64,000 nt of DNA, from the NCBI GenBank assembly GCA_033439255.1, contig CM065880.1, forward strand, positions 496,001 to 560,000, written 5' to 3'. Position 1 is the first letter of the stretch; each line of letters starts with the position of its first letter. Source of the stretch: Hericium rajendrae (taxonomy: Eukaryota > Basidiomycota > Agaricomycetes > Russulales > Hericiaceae). Below, one piece after another: positions 24,700 to 36,700 of this stretch. Position numbers and translations under genes: made by a program. The notes under the pieces are model-generated. The model was not told the origin of the DNA. It saw only the letters and a list, made by a program, of their open reading frames with translations, and ran no database searches.

Positions 24700-26865
24700 A
24701 TGACTGTAACCGCGTTTGTGCTTCTCTCCCTTGTCGTGACTGTCTTTAGTGCCCCACATTCTGGAGGCAGCCCGCACATACACGAGCGGCGGGACGCACC
24801 TCCTCCCGGATTTCTATACATCGGGCCAGCAGATCCTGACCTCTTACTCCCTCTGCGCATAGCTCTGGTGCCAAACAACATGGACGGCCTTCACCAGAAA
24901 CTTTACGACGTGAGCACGCCAGGAAACCCCGCGTACGGGCAGCATCTGTCAAAGGAAGAGGTACGCTCTCAGTTTCAGGACATGTCACGCCGCTACACTA
25001 ACTACACCGCGTGCTTCGCAGGTTGAAGCATTCGTCGCGCCATCCGCCGACACCGTAACGGCTGTGAGCGACTTCCTGAAAGCGAACAGTCTACTCTATG
25101 AGACAATTTCTCCCGCCGGCGAATGGCTAGGCATTAACCTGCCCGTTCAACAAGCTGATAGTCTTTTTGGGGCCGACTTTGGGACGTTTGAGGACCAGTC
25201 AACCGGCGAGCGGTGTATTCGCACGCTCTCTTATTCAACGCCGCCGTCGCTGGCGAACCGTATCGATTTCATCCATCCTACAGTCGGGTATGTACTTCAA
25301 CGCATCGTCATTGTTGTGTTCGTCTGATCGACTATCTATGCAGATTCCCTGTGCACGTGAAGGGCGGACCAAAGGCCGTGAAGAATGGTGGCGATCTGCC
25401 GTTGGCGGCCGCCTTGAGTGACCTTGCGCTCGGAATTATCTCTCCTGACTGCAGCAAAAGATTTACGCCGTCTTGCGCTCAGCAGTTGTATGGTATTCCA
25501 GCGAAACCCGCGAATCAGTCCTCGAATCGACTTGCGGTCTCTGCTTTCATAAACCAGTACGCTAGCCATCTTGATCTTTCGGTGTGTATTTTATATTTTC
25601 TTTACAACCTGACCCATTCTCACAATGCATGTAGATTTTCCTGCATAGGTTCCGCCCAGACATTGCTGGATCGAGTTTCTCTGTCGAGCACGTTGATGGT
25701 GGGCAGAACATTGAAGCGTTGCCTGGATTAGAAGCCGTACGGGATTTCCATTTACTTTGGCGTGAACAACGTATCGATAATCAAAGGCCGACATTTTCAG
25801 AGTCTGGATATTCAGTATACGGTCGGTATCGCATCTAAGGTTCCGACTACCTTCATCACAGTGGGCGACATGAACAAGGATGGCGTCTCTGGCTTCTTGG
25901 ACCTTGTCAACTACTTGCTCAGGCAAAATACCCTTCCGCACGTCCTGACCACCAGTTATGGCTTCAACGAGGGTGACCTTCCCTACTCCGTCGCAAAGTG
26001 CGTTTCAGGTCATCTTCTATAAATTTCTGTTGCTTAATTCGATATTGTGGTCGACAGCAACCTGTGCAACGCTTACGCGCAGCTCGGCGCGCGTGGCGTG
26101 AGCGTCTTGTTCTCGTCCGGCGATGGAGGGGTCTCCGGTAGCCAGAGCCAACAATGCACCAATTTCGTTCCCACCTTCCCATCCGGATGTCCTTTGTACG
26201 TCACTATGTTTGTCTCCATACTGACACCCAGGCTGACTAGTATGTTCTATTATTTTAGCGTCACCTCGGTCGGAGCAACTCAGAATATCAATCCCGAGAT
26301 GGCCGCTGATTTTTCTTCGGGCGGATTCTCCAACTACTTCCAAACTGCACCTTACCAGAGAAACGCCATTAACTCTTACCTGTCAAAAATCGGCTCCGAG
26401 TATCAAGGGCGGTTCAACCGCGGGGGCCGTGCATTCCCCGACTTATCTGCTGCGGGCGTCGACTTTGAGATCATCGTCGGAGGAAGGCCAATGCTCGTTG
26501 ACGGCACAAGCTGTTCCTCACCCCTGACCGCCAGCATCATCTCGCTGCTCAACGATGAGCTGACCGGGCGCGGACGGTCTCCGCTCGGCTTCTTGAACCC
26601 GCTCATCTACTCAAGGCCGGAGGCATTCACGGATATTACTGCAGGTGCGTATGCCCTACTATTGGACGCGGGTATAGTTGACATGTTGGTATGTGCTTAG
26701 GCAACAATCCTGGATGCAATACTTCTGGGTTCTCGGCGACGGCTGAATGGGATCCGGTACGTGCTTTGTCGAGACCAATGGACAAGTGTTGACTGACAAT
26801 CTGGACAGGTTACTGGCGTTGGTTCTCCCAAGTATGCTCAACTGAGGAAGGCCGTCGGCTTGTGA
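24700..26865 (+). CDS. Secreted sedolisin (S53), copy 3
   Basis: The signal peptide is MTVTAFVLLSLVVTVFSAPH, then HIHERRDAPPPGF and a pro-domain ([39 protein letters not shown]). Triad: [16 protein letters not shown] (Glu and Asp four apart across an intron), [16 protein letters not shown], and VDGTSCSSPLTAS. The C-terminus is FTDITAG-NNPGCNTSGFSAT, then WDP-VTGVGSPKYAQLRKAVGL-stop. All exons join in frame through short GT-AG introns, so this copy looks intact. It is expected to be secreted and activated by pro-domain removal at acid pH. Confidence 0.9.
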
Positions 26866-27851
26866 TATGCCGATTGTTACACGTCGTTTTTTTTTGGACG
26901 TAGACACTCTCTGCCTTGTGCAGTCCCCTTTTGGGGTCTTTGACTATACAAGTCATTTGCGCGCGGCCGGCTGAGGCCCGCACGACTATTCTTCCAGCCG
27001 CACTTGAGATTTTGAGTGTTTGGATCACATTCTTCTCGGCATTCCCGCAGACATGGATGATGGATGCTTCATCATGCTTAGAAAGTTTGCTTTGTGAGGC
27101 AGATGATCGTTGGAACTGGAAAGACTTCGCAGAAATTTGGCTGACTCAATACCTCGCTAGCGTCACTATATTTTGTTCATTCTAGGCCAACTCGGATAGG
27201 CGAGTCCAGCTTATGTGACCTGCAAGCGGATTTCGAAGAACTTGCAGTGCTGCATGGTTCTTTCTGACAAACACAAGGTTCGTCGCTCGGAAACGGGGAT
27301 GCGAATCACTACTGACGTACATTTATTTTTCCGGAAGAGCCAGTCCTTTGCTGATGTCTCCCAGCCATACGAAATGAAGTGCGCTGCTAAGGCGGCAACA
27401 TTGCCTAAGGCTGATCAGAATCCGCAAATACTTCATTCTCATGAAGCGCTTGTCCTTGAATACTTAGTTCCTTTTGGACATGTGTGAGCACGAGGTGCGC
27501 AGGGATATGTCGTTAGATGTCTAGACCAGTTACTGTTCTTCGTACGTTTTGATCTTTTGATCAGTGCCTGCGGCCTTAAGCGAAGAACTCAGAAGACTCC
27601 CATCTGCAGCCCTGCGTTCTGGAGGCGGTAAAACGTCGCAGTCTCGTCATGCACCTGGAAAAGTTTCGTCTTGTATTGCCTCGGCAAGACCAGGAAAGTT
27701 GATCTTTCTCTGATAGTTTCATCAGCCCGGTACCTAACTTACGTTCGATAGGGTTCAGTACGCTCAAAGTCCACTGCATGGTCCATAAGACGAGCCGGGA
27801 TCGGTCCTGATAAATCAATGCCCTTCTCTGCAATATTGCTCTGCCGTCGAC
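26866..27851. other. Intergenic between sedolisins 3 and 4
   Basis: About 1 kb with no supported gene. Short open frames at 26916-27833 lack family resemblance. It contains the sedolisin 4 promoter; no clear TATA box was seen. Confidence 0.4.
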
Positions 27852-30022
27852 ATGGTCAAGATCAGCACTATCCTCGTTGTATCGTTCGCATCTTTGGCAT
27901 GCGCCTCACCTCTGCATGTCCAGGAGCGGAGGAGCGAACCTCCAACTGAGTATGCCGACCTTGGTCCCGCGCCGATCGAGAGCACTCTCGCCTTGCGTCT
28001 CGCTCTTGTGCCGAACAATATGGACGATCTTCATCAGAAGTTGTATGAAATAAGCACGCCAGGCAGCGTTACCTACAGACAATGGTTATCCAAGGAGGAG
28101 GTATGCTTCAGCCAATCGCAATTGATTATATCCCATATTTGTTGACATTATCCTCCTTATTGTTTGACAGGTAGAAGCCTATGTTGCGCCTTCTTCCGAC
28201 AGTTCTTCGAGCGTCAAGAGTTGGCTCTCGGCGAACGGGATTTCCTACAAGACTGTTTCCCCTGCTGGGGATTGGATCGGCGTCAATGTAAGTGTCGGAC
28301 GGGCAAACAGTCTTCTGAACGCGCGGTTCTCCACCTTCAAGCACAAGGCGACTGGCCAGGAGATTGTCCGGACACTATCCTATTCTGTCCCCGCGTCTTT
28401 GAAGGGACACTTGGATTTCGTGCATCCTACCATCGCGTTCGTGATGCTATTTAAGATCTGTTGATCTGTTTCTACTTCTGTGACTGACTGTTCATGTAGC
28501 TTCCCCGCGAAACCCATTGGCAGACCGAAAGTCATCTCGAAGTCCAGTAAGTCGCCCTCCCCTCCGGGCAATGGTTCGACCGATACGGCACCGTCGACTT
28601 GCGGCGCCGTATTTACGCCACTGTGCGCACAAGAGTTGTATGGCATTCCGACGACCTTTGCCACGCACTCCGAAAATCAACTCAATGTGGCAGGCTTTAA
28701 CAACCTTTATGCTAGTCAGTCCGATCTGGAGGTCTGTATCATTTGCCTTCTTTGCGGCGTTGGCAGGTGTTAACCCTCGCGTATAGCTCTTCTTAGAGAC
28801 GTACCGCCCCGACTTGGCAGGCGAGAGTTTCTCTGTCGAGCTTCTAGATGGAGGTCAGAACGATCAGAGCTCACCTGGCCTTGAAGCTGTAAGCATGTCT
28901 CATTGGTTTTGCTCATGGAACTTAGCTTACTCCCTGGCAATGCGTCATCTAGGATCTTGATATTCAGTATACCGTAGGCATTGCCTCCAACGCCACGATT
29001 AATTTCGTTTCTGTTGGACAACAGACCGTCGATAACGTGGCTGGATTTTTGGATATCATCAACCTCTTCCTAAACCAAGATCCGACACCCAACGTTTTTA
29101 GCACCAGTTACGGATTCAACGAGGCCCAGATTCCTTTTTCGGTTGCGAAGTACGCCTCTTCCGTGTCCTTGACTGAGGCTTTCTATAATCAAGTTGACTT
29201 TGCTCGGCGATCTTAGCAATCTGTGTAATGCGTATGCCCAGCTCGGCGCCCGCGGAACCACAATCGTGTTCTCGTCTGGCGATGGCGGGGTGGGTGGTAT
29301 CGCACAAACTGGCGGGGGTATCAACACGGGCAACTGTACGACGTTTGTGCCGACATTCCCATCAAGCTGTCCTTTGTATGTTTTGTCGTGCTTCCCGAAT
29401 TCCGATACCAATTCCTTTTGACTATAGCGTCACCTCTGTCGGAGCCACAGAGGACATTCCCGAAATCGCCGCTCCCTTTTCATCGGGTGGATTCTCAAAT
29501 TACTTCTCAACACCGTTGTATCAGACCGATGCTGTGAATTCATACTTTATACAGCTCGGCTCGCAGTATACAGGCCTGTACAACGCGTCTGGACGTGGTT
29601 TCCCGGACATTTCCGCTGCGGGCGTAGACTACGTCGTCGCGTTTGCCGACGATTTCGAGCTTGTCGCTGGCACAAGCTGCTCCGCGCCGTTATTTGCCAG
29701 CATCATCACGCTCATAGATGACGAGTTGGCTGGGCGCGGGCAACCCCCGCTTGGCTTCCTGAACCCACTCATCTATTCGACGCCGCAGGCGTTCACCGAT
29801 ATCCTTCTTGGTCCGTCATATCACCTTTTGCGAGCTTCGTTTGACTAAAGTTCAGTCAGCTAGCAACCCTGGATGTGGTACTCAAGGATTCTCTGCGTCA
29901 ACTGGATGGGACCCGGTATGAACTTCTCAAAGATTGGACGTGGCTCTTGCTCAACATGTTCACAGGTCACTGGTGTGGGCTCACCCATTTATTCCGCTCT
30001 CAGGAGGGCTGCTGGATTGTAG
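27852..30022 (+). CDS. Secreted sedolisin (S53), copy 4
   Basis: The signal peptide is [20 protein letters not shown], then [14 protein letters not shown] and a pro-domain with [19 protein letters not shown]. Triad: [33 protein letters not shown] and [13 protein letters not shown]. The loop after SGDGG is longer than in copies 1-3 ([13 protein letters not shown]). The C-terminus is [20 protein letters not shown], then [21 protein letters not shown]-stop. All exons join in frame. It lies just downstream of copy 3 in the same orientation, which suggests tandem duplication followed by divergence. Confidence 0.9.
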
Positions 30023-30444
30023 GCTGCTGGTGGTATTTTTTATGCTTCGTCCTTTATACGGTATCTTGGCCGGCTTGATCGCGGGGGTACGAATATTGTT
30101 TTTTTTTACTTGTCCAGGATTCTTGTAAGTTGTCGCGGTAGTCTTGTTCTCTCACCGCGTGAATTCGACTCCAGTTTGAAAAAGTAAAACTTGTCTTTGG
30201 ACTGTTTTATTCTGAAAATGTCATAGCCTGAAAGCTACGCACAGTGGCGGTCCATTAATGAGCTTGGAACAAGAGAATTGGGTAGAAAAAATGAAATGCC
30301 AAGTTGGTAAGCGCCTGCAGAGTGACGCTTCTCAGAAAGCTTAAGTAAGCTGGGTAGGTACGAGGCGCATAGCGCTCGTGCCGCGGTAATTGAACTCGAC
30401 ACTTGACCACTTTGACTCCTACTTTCGCCCTATCGGACACCACA
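30023..30444. other. Intergenic upstream of UBC9
   Basis: About 420 bp with 3' flank of sedolisin 4 and the UBC9 promoter. Nothing else is recognised. Confidence 0.5.
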
Positions 30445-31318
30445 ATGTCAGGTATCTGTCGACCCCGTCTCACTGAAGAGCGCAAGCAGTGGCGAAAAGA
30501 TCACCCATTCGTGCGTTCAATCTGACCAAAACGCGTCGAGCAATCTCATTTATGCCACCAATAACAGGGATTCTACGCAAAGCCGTCGAAGTCTACAGAT
30601 GGCTCTATGAACCTGATGGAATGGGAGGTCGGGATTCCAGGGAAGGAGGGAGTGAGTATTATTTGCCTTTCACGCGTTGAGGACGCGATTGACCTCTTCC
30701 ACTCGCGCTAGACGCCATGGGAGGGCGGCTTGTACAAGCTCGTAATGATCTTCCCCGAAGGTGAGTACTTGACTAGCAGTTTTTCTATTGAAAGATAAAA
30801 ATTGACACGAATGTGTGCAGACTACCCATCTAAACCACCTAAATGTACGGCACTTTGATTTTAACGCGCATATCGCCTCGGTTTGACAAGTCCTTTGCCC
30901 AGGCAAATTCACCCCACCACTCTTTCATCCTAATGTCTATCCGTCTGGCACCGTCTGTCTCTCAATCCTTGACGAAGAGAAGTCATGGAAGCCCGCGATT
31001 ACCATCAAGCAGGTCAGTGATATCTCGTGTCTATGACTTCGCGTTGTGACTCTTCGGTGTAGATTGTGCTCGGTATACAGGCGCTGCTCAACGACCCCAA
31101 TGTAAATGATCCCGCGCAGAGCGACGCGTACACTATGTTTAAGTACGTCCTACCAAACATGTCTTCAAACGCGATCTCATGTGTAAATGTTTATCAGGAA
31201 CGATAGAGTGGCATATGAGTGAGTCACTTTCTTCCGTAACTCCTGTTCTTGTGTTAACTACATTGACTCCACCAGGCGTAGAGTGAGACAGCAAGCACGC
31301 GAAAATGTGCCCAAATAG
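30445..31318 (+). CDS. UBC9: SUMO-conjugating enzyme Ubc9
   Basis: Eight exons: 30445-30510, 30568-30651, 30712-30760, 30821-30844, 30903-31012, 31063-31142, 31198-31218 and 31276-31318. The spliced product is 158 aa, the usual Ubc9 length. It carries the Ubc9-type N-terminus ([20 protein letters not shown]), [32 protein letters not shown] and the active-site Cys in [20 protein letters not shown]. These features separate it from ubiquitin E2s. It transfers SUMO to substrate lysines in the nucleus. No frame break occurs, so it is a good internal control for sequence quality. Confidence 0.95.
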
Positions 31319-31517
31319 CAGATCCCGATAGATTATGCATTCCTCCTAGTGGCTCGTATGGCGCATTGCTCTTCTTGTCCTGTGTACTCTTGTCACAGCT
31401 TTCTTGTTGTGAGTGTTATACATTGGGATCTCAGTTCAATGCGAGAGATGGGGTTATATTATTCACAATTATTCCATTTTTATGATTCTTGATAAGTGTC
31501 AACTCCGCAGAGTATGA

Positions 31518-31530
31518 ACCTCCCTATTTT
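31518..31530. repeat. Candidate left target-site duplication of the LINE
   Basis: ACCTCCCTATTTT occurs here and again at 48067-48079. Here it runs directly into a T tract to about 31543, which would be the poly(A) tail of a minus-strand LINE. Confidence 0.5.
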
Positions 31531-31731
31531 TTTTTTTTTTTTGGAAAAGCTATATGTTTAGATGGCTACTATGTCATACACAAGGTATTCGTAATACGAC
31601 TACCTAGTGATGGCTCGAGTCCCACCTAAACAGCTTGGGGCGCCTTGGCCTTGAGGGCTAAGACGGGTGAGGGAAAATGCGCAGACGCACGCCTGATATA
31701 GATCAGGCAGTGTGGGGCTGCAGGCCCCCGA

Positions 31732-33363
31732 TCAGCTCGCGGGCAGCTCTCGAGGGGGTCTGACACCCACTAAAACCTCGGGGTTCAGTTGCCAGTTGTT
31801 GGGGGGTTCGTGGAGGGCTGGTGCCCATGTTTCGAGGAGGCGCTGTTTAGCAGCCGTGGTGCGTTGTATCCGACAGGCGATATAGCGTTCCGTCGTTAGG
31901 CGGATGGTTATTTTCCTTATCCAGCGGCGCTGTACTTCGGCCGGCTGGTGCGTGCGGTTCCGTACGATACGGGCGCAACGTAGGACCCATATGAGGTGAG
32001 CGGCTTCAGAGAGGATGATACGGAGGAGGCGTGATTTGCCTCGGTCCGGCTTGGGGGGCGGGGGCGGCTGTTCAGGCAGCCCTGCATGTTGTGTGGGGGG
32101 CCAATTTATATGGTCATCGTCTGGTTCGCGCATGACTTGCAGGCTGCCAACGGACATAATAGCACCGAAGGTGATATCCGGCCATAGGTTGTCGTCATGG
32201 GGCCAGAGATCACGGGCCATGGCCCAGATAAGTCGTGTGGTGGGATGAGAGCAGTCCGCTAGGATGTGGTCCATGGAATCAGTTGCGCCAGCGCAGTGGG
32301 CGCAGATCGCACGGTCGGCACAGGGTGGTATGTTAAGCCAGTACTTACCGACACAGTATAGGTTATGCATACACCAGTAGAGGAACTGGCAGACCTCATT
32401 GCGGAGGTCCGCTTGGGAGCAGCCACGCCAGATCGTGGTCATGGTTTCGTCATGGCCGGTGTACATTGCGAGGGCGGCGTGCGCTGCTGCGGTATGGAGT
32501 AGGGTGCCGTGGCGCACCTCCGGGGCACTCGCCAGATTGCGGATGCCGCGGTATGCAATACGGAGTGTAAGGGTCATGAGCTTCGCGCCGTGGACGCGGA
32601 AGCTTACCGGGACGGTGAGATCGAGGTAGTCGGGGATGGGTTTCTGGGCCCCGAGTTTTGCAGCGGCGTCAGCGGCGTCGTTGCCGGGGTCATCTGAGTG
32701 GCCCTTGACCCATTGGAATTCAGTGGGGGCCGTGCGGCGGCGGAGGTGGTAGGCAGCTGCGGCAAAGAGGACGGCGTTACGTACATCAATCCAGCCGCGG
32801 TCTTCCCAGTGCGGGAGGTGCTCAGTCAGGCCGTCAATAACGTACCGTGAGTCGGAGCGGATAAGGATAGGGGCGAAGTTGGGGGCGCTTTGGAGAGCAA
32901 CGAGCACCGCTGCGATCTCACCCACCTGGTTGGACTGGTGGGGGCCCGGGACTCGTATTGACTTGTTGAGTGGGTGGTCGGGGCTAACCCACACCCCCGC
33001 GCCGCATTGCGCGTTGGCTTTCCCGTTGTTGATACAGGAGCCATCTGTGTAGAAGGTGATGGCTTCATCGGGTACGATCGCGCCTTCTTGGGGAAAGCTC
33101 AAGCGATCAGCGGGTGCGGCGACAGCAACAGCCGGGTCGGCGAAGACGCGGAAGCATTCCGCCAGGGAGGTTTTGCATGTTACAGTGGGGTCGAATAGTA
33201 TGCGATCTCCTGTGAGGCGCGCGTGTTCGTTCTTGGCACGTCGGCGATGAGTCAGAGTGAGGCCGTCGGATACTATCGGGGTGCATGGGTTGTATTTGTG
33301 TTGAAGCAGGGTCAGTGCGTCCCGTGCGGCCTTTGCACACTTGTTCGGGTTGTCGCAGCCCGC
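31732..33363 (-). CDS. LINE ORF2, C-terminal part with RNase H
   Basis: It continues the ORF2 frame after the LTR insertion: a Cys-containing stretch, then the RNase H domain with ITFYTDGSCINNGKANAQCG (first Asp), GEIAAVLVAL (Glu), IRSDSRYVIDGL (Asp) and WVKGHSDDPGNDAADAAA (His/Asp). Downstream Cys and His residues (CADRAICAHCAG; HILADCSHPTTRLIWA) match the C-terminal zinc-like region of fungal LINEs. The stop is at 31732. Removing the LTR element and one CCGC copy restores one frame with the segment ending near 38345. RNase H removes the RNA strand during target-primed reverse transcription. Confidence 0.85.
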   Translation of the reverse strand, partial: AGCDNPNKCAKAARDALTLLQHKYNPCTPIVSDGLTLTHRRRAKNEHARLTGDRILFDPTVTCKTSLAECFRVFADPAVAVAAPADRLSFPQEGAIVPDEAITFYTDGSCINNGKANAQCGAGVWVSPDHPLNKSIRVPGPHQSNQVGEIAAVLVALQSAPNFAPILIRSDSRYVIDGLTEHLPHWEDRGWIDVRNAVLFAAAAYHLRRRTAPTEFQWVKGHSDDPGNDAADAAAKLGAQKPIPDYLDLTVPVSFRVHGAKLMTLTLRIAYRGIRNLASAPEVRHGTLLHTAAAHAALAMYTGHDETMTTIWRGCSQADLRNEVCQFLYWCMHNLYCVGKYWLNIPPCADRAICAHCAGATDSMDHILADCSHPTTRLIWAMARDLWPHDDNLWPDITFGAIMSVGSLQVMREPDDDHINWPPTQHAGLPEQPPPPPKPDRGKSRLLRIILSEAAHLIWVLRCARIVRNRTHQPAEVQRRWIRKITIRLTTERYIACRIQRTTAAKQRLLETWAPALHEPPNNWQLNPEVLVGVRPPRELPAS

Positions 33364-33571
33364 TGTTGTTCTTACTTCGCCCTTCGGAGCCTCTCGGCGG
33401 GGCGTAGACGAAGCAGGAGAATTCTGGGGGCCTTCGGAGGGCCGCCAGCGCCTATATTTATGCTTTTACGACTACTCCAAGCTCCACCGCGGAATGCGGT
33501 CATACTGTACATATCCGGTATCCCGCTCGGAGCCCGTTACTAAGCAGGCCGGGAGGACGCGCGTACCAACA
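33364..33571 (-). repeat. 3' LTR
   Basis: 208 bp, TGTTG...CAACA, identical by eye to 38137-38344. It is the 3' LTR because gag-pol lies on the minus strand. Confidence 0.9.
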
Positions 33572-33787
33572 TCACCCCCTCGTTAACCTCTTTGCTCCTG
33601 CAATGACCAGACGGAAGTAAACTAAAAGTACACTACTAATACATGGAATCTTCCGAAACCTTCTTTGGTGAGTTGGTTTTCCTTCTTTTTATTCTCTGTC
33701 TCGATGCTTTTCTGATTTTTTTGATATTAGGGCATAGGGCATGATTTCTCGGAGGCGTGTTTAGTTTGTGGAATCGGCTTGTCGGAA

Positions 33788-36700
33788 TTAATGGCGCATA
33801 GCATAAAGCTGGGTCGCCTGCAGATACTGTATGGTAGCGTTTAAGTCGGGCGCCGTTGTAGAGGTGACGGAGGATGAACCCATTCCGGGTACGGAGCTTC
33901 TGAGGACCAGGTCTCCAACTCCGAGTGCGCGTTCACTCAGTGTACTATCCTCCCTCCTATGCGCTTCCTGCTCCAGGCGCCGCATTCCTCGCTCGTTCGC
34001 TTCAGCGCGGAAACGTTCCAGATTTTGAACATGATCGCGGCGTCTAGTCTGCAAGTTCTCGATCTCCGCGTCGGTCGGAAAACGGGTAATAGTTTTGAAA
34101 ACAGAATCAGAAGGGAGTAGTGGTTCGATGCCATAGGTCAAGAAAGCGGGTGAGTGGCGAGTGCTGGAATTCCGATGCGTGCGATAGGCTAAGAGCGCAT
34201 CATAGAGATATTCATCCCATCGATCCTGTGCATTCGGCGCGCAATAGCGCTGGAGCATGTTCCCGATTAGCTGATTGAACTTCTCGAGGCGGCCGTTTGT
34301 CTGCGGGTGATACGGAGTGGTGTAGATATGTTGAATTCCGAGACGCTGGAGGAAGTTCTCGAAACGGTAAGACGTGAATTCTTCACCATTGTCCGTGAGG
34401 ACCGAGCGCGGCTTCCCGTATTGACTAATTATCTTGCGAAGCAGTTCGATTGCAGCGTCAGAAGAGCGCTTGACGAGCGCATCAACCATAACTTGATCGG
34501 TGCCCGAATCGAGTGCGGTAACTAGGTATCGCATCCCGCGCGTAGTAGCTGACATTGGACCGACGAAATCCATAGCCCAGGATTGGAAAGCACCGTGTCT
34601 GGCGACGGGGTGTAATGGCTGTGTGATTGTAGTTTCGTTTTTCGAGAACTGACAGCTTTCGCAGCGCCGAACGACTACGTCAACGATATCGGCCATTCCA
34701 ACAAAGAGAAGGCGCTTGCGAGCCGCGCGCAATGTTTCGTCCGCTCCAAGATGACCGAGATCAACGTGAAGGCGATAAAGAACCTTTTCAGCTTCTTCCG
34801 CTGTGTCTGGGACTTCATAGTATTGTCCTTGAACATTTCGGAAGAGTTTGTCGTCGCGCAGGACATATCCCTGTTCATCCTCTTCATCTTCCGCTTCTTC
34901 TTGGTTCTGGATTTGACTTCTCTTCAAGCGTAAGTTCTCTTTCCTTTTCTGGATAGCTGCGAAAACGGCTGACCTCCTGCGATCTCTCTCTTCTTCTTGC
35001 ATCTCATCCTCATCCTCGCTTCCAAACATATCTTGTTCAGTCATGGGATAGGCAAATAATTGTCCGGTAGCACTGCTTTCAGGTACGTCTTTATTTGTGC
35101 GACGCGAGAGGGCATCGGCAGCTAGTTGATTTTTGCCAGGACGATATATGATCTTCACGTCGAAGTGGGCGATATTGTCAGCGAATCGCGCCAATCGCCG
35201 ACCGAGGTGCTTCTGTGTCAAGAAGTGCTTCAAGGACTCGTGATCGGTGTGTACCAGAATTGGAGAACCTTCGATAAACTGACGAAACTTTTGCAGTAGA
35301 TAATCGATCGCGAGCATTTCGCGCTCCTGCGCAGAATAGCGGCGCTCCGTGTCTGTCAAGCGACGCGACTCGTACGCGATTGGGCGTAAGTCTTTTTCAA
35401 TAAATCGGAACCTATCCTCCCCCTTGTTGTCTTTGAAAGATGATGTAGCCTGTTGGAGGACTCCTCCGATGCTATCTCCCGAAGCGTCGGAGTCGATAAC
35501 GAAGAGTTTCCAAGGCTCTGGATAACTGAGGACAGGCGTAGAGGTAAGCCGTCTTTTAATTTCATCGAAAGCACGTTGCGTGGGAACTGACCACTGGACC
35601 GGGGTTCCTTTCCCAGGCGAACCATGTAGCAAGTCATAGAGTGGGCTCGCGAGCTTCGCAAATCCACCCATGAACCTTCGATAATACCCAGCGATATTGA
35701 GAAATCCGCGGACCTGTGTTATGGTAGTCGGCGTCGGCCAGGTAAGTATTGCTTTGACTTTATCAGGATTAGGTTTAATACCTTGCGCTGTGATGATATG
35801 TCCGAGGTAGAGTAGTTCCTCTTTGGCCCAAGAGCATTTGGTCTCGTTGAGTACCAATCCGTGTAGATGGAGTCGCTCGAGGACTCGGTAGACGTGCTGG
35901 ACGTGCGTTCGAATATCCGGTGAGTAAATAATCACGTCATCGAGATAAACCATGACGAACTTGTCCAGGTAATCTCGGAGAACGTCATTCATCATAGCCT
36001 GAAATGTTGCAGGTGCGTTGCATAGACCAAATGGCATAACACGGAATTGATAGTGACCGAACCGACAGGTGAATGCAGTCTTCGCTTTAGAATCTTCGGC
36101 GAGGCGTACCTGCCAGTACCCTGTGCGCAAGTCCAACGATGTGAACACCCGAGCGCCGCGCAAGTTCTGATAAGAATCATTCGATTCAATGACTCCATCA
36201 CGGAGGCTATCCTCGACAAAGGTTCTGATGTGTTCATGTTCGACTGGTGAGTGAGGTCGGCCTTGAACGCGAACGGGCTTTTTCCGAAAGATTGACGGGA
36301 AGCTTTTCTTCAGCGCGTTCTTCAATTTTTCTCCGACTTGTCGCACGGTTTTCGGAATCACTGAGCATGTATTCATCGTCAGGCTATCTTCGCTTCTCAT
36401 CGGATCCACTTCATCTTCACTACTCGATATATCTTCCAATGACGGCATGGATGATGGAGTCGACGGGGCTGAATCGTTCGTAGGTACATTATTATTATCT
36501 CGGCCGTTATGCTCGTCAACACCATCCCTTCCCCTCTCGTCAATATACTGTGCAGGCTTAGTCATGAATGGATGTGCCTGCAGACGAGGGCGGACTCGGA
36601 TAGGCTGATAGCGGTCATTGTCCGGAAGTGGATAAGTCGGCGGAACACAATGAGAAAGTGGGACAGCAAAGAGACGATGAGTCGTCTTATTGATAGGATC

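Noticed and set aside
31732-33102. RNase H domain as a host RNase H gene
   Set aside because: Its frame continues from LINE ORF2 once the LTR element is removed, and its C-terminal Cys/His region is LINE-like.
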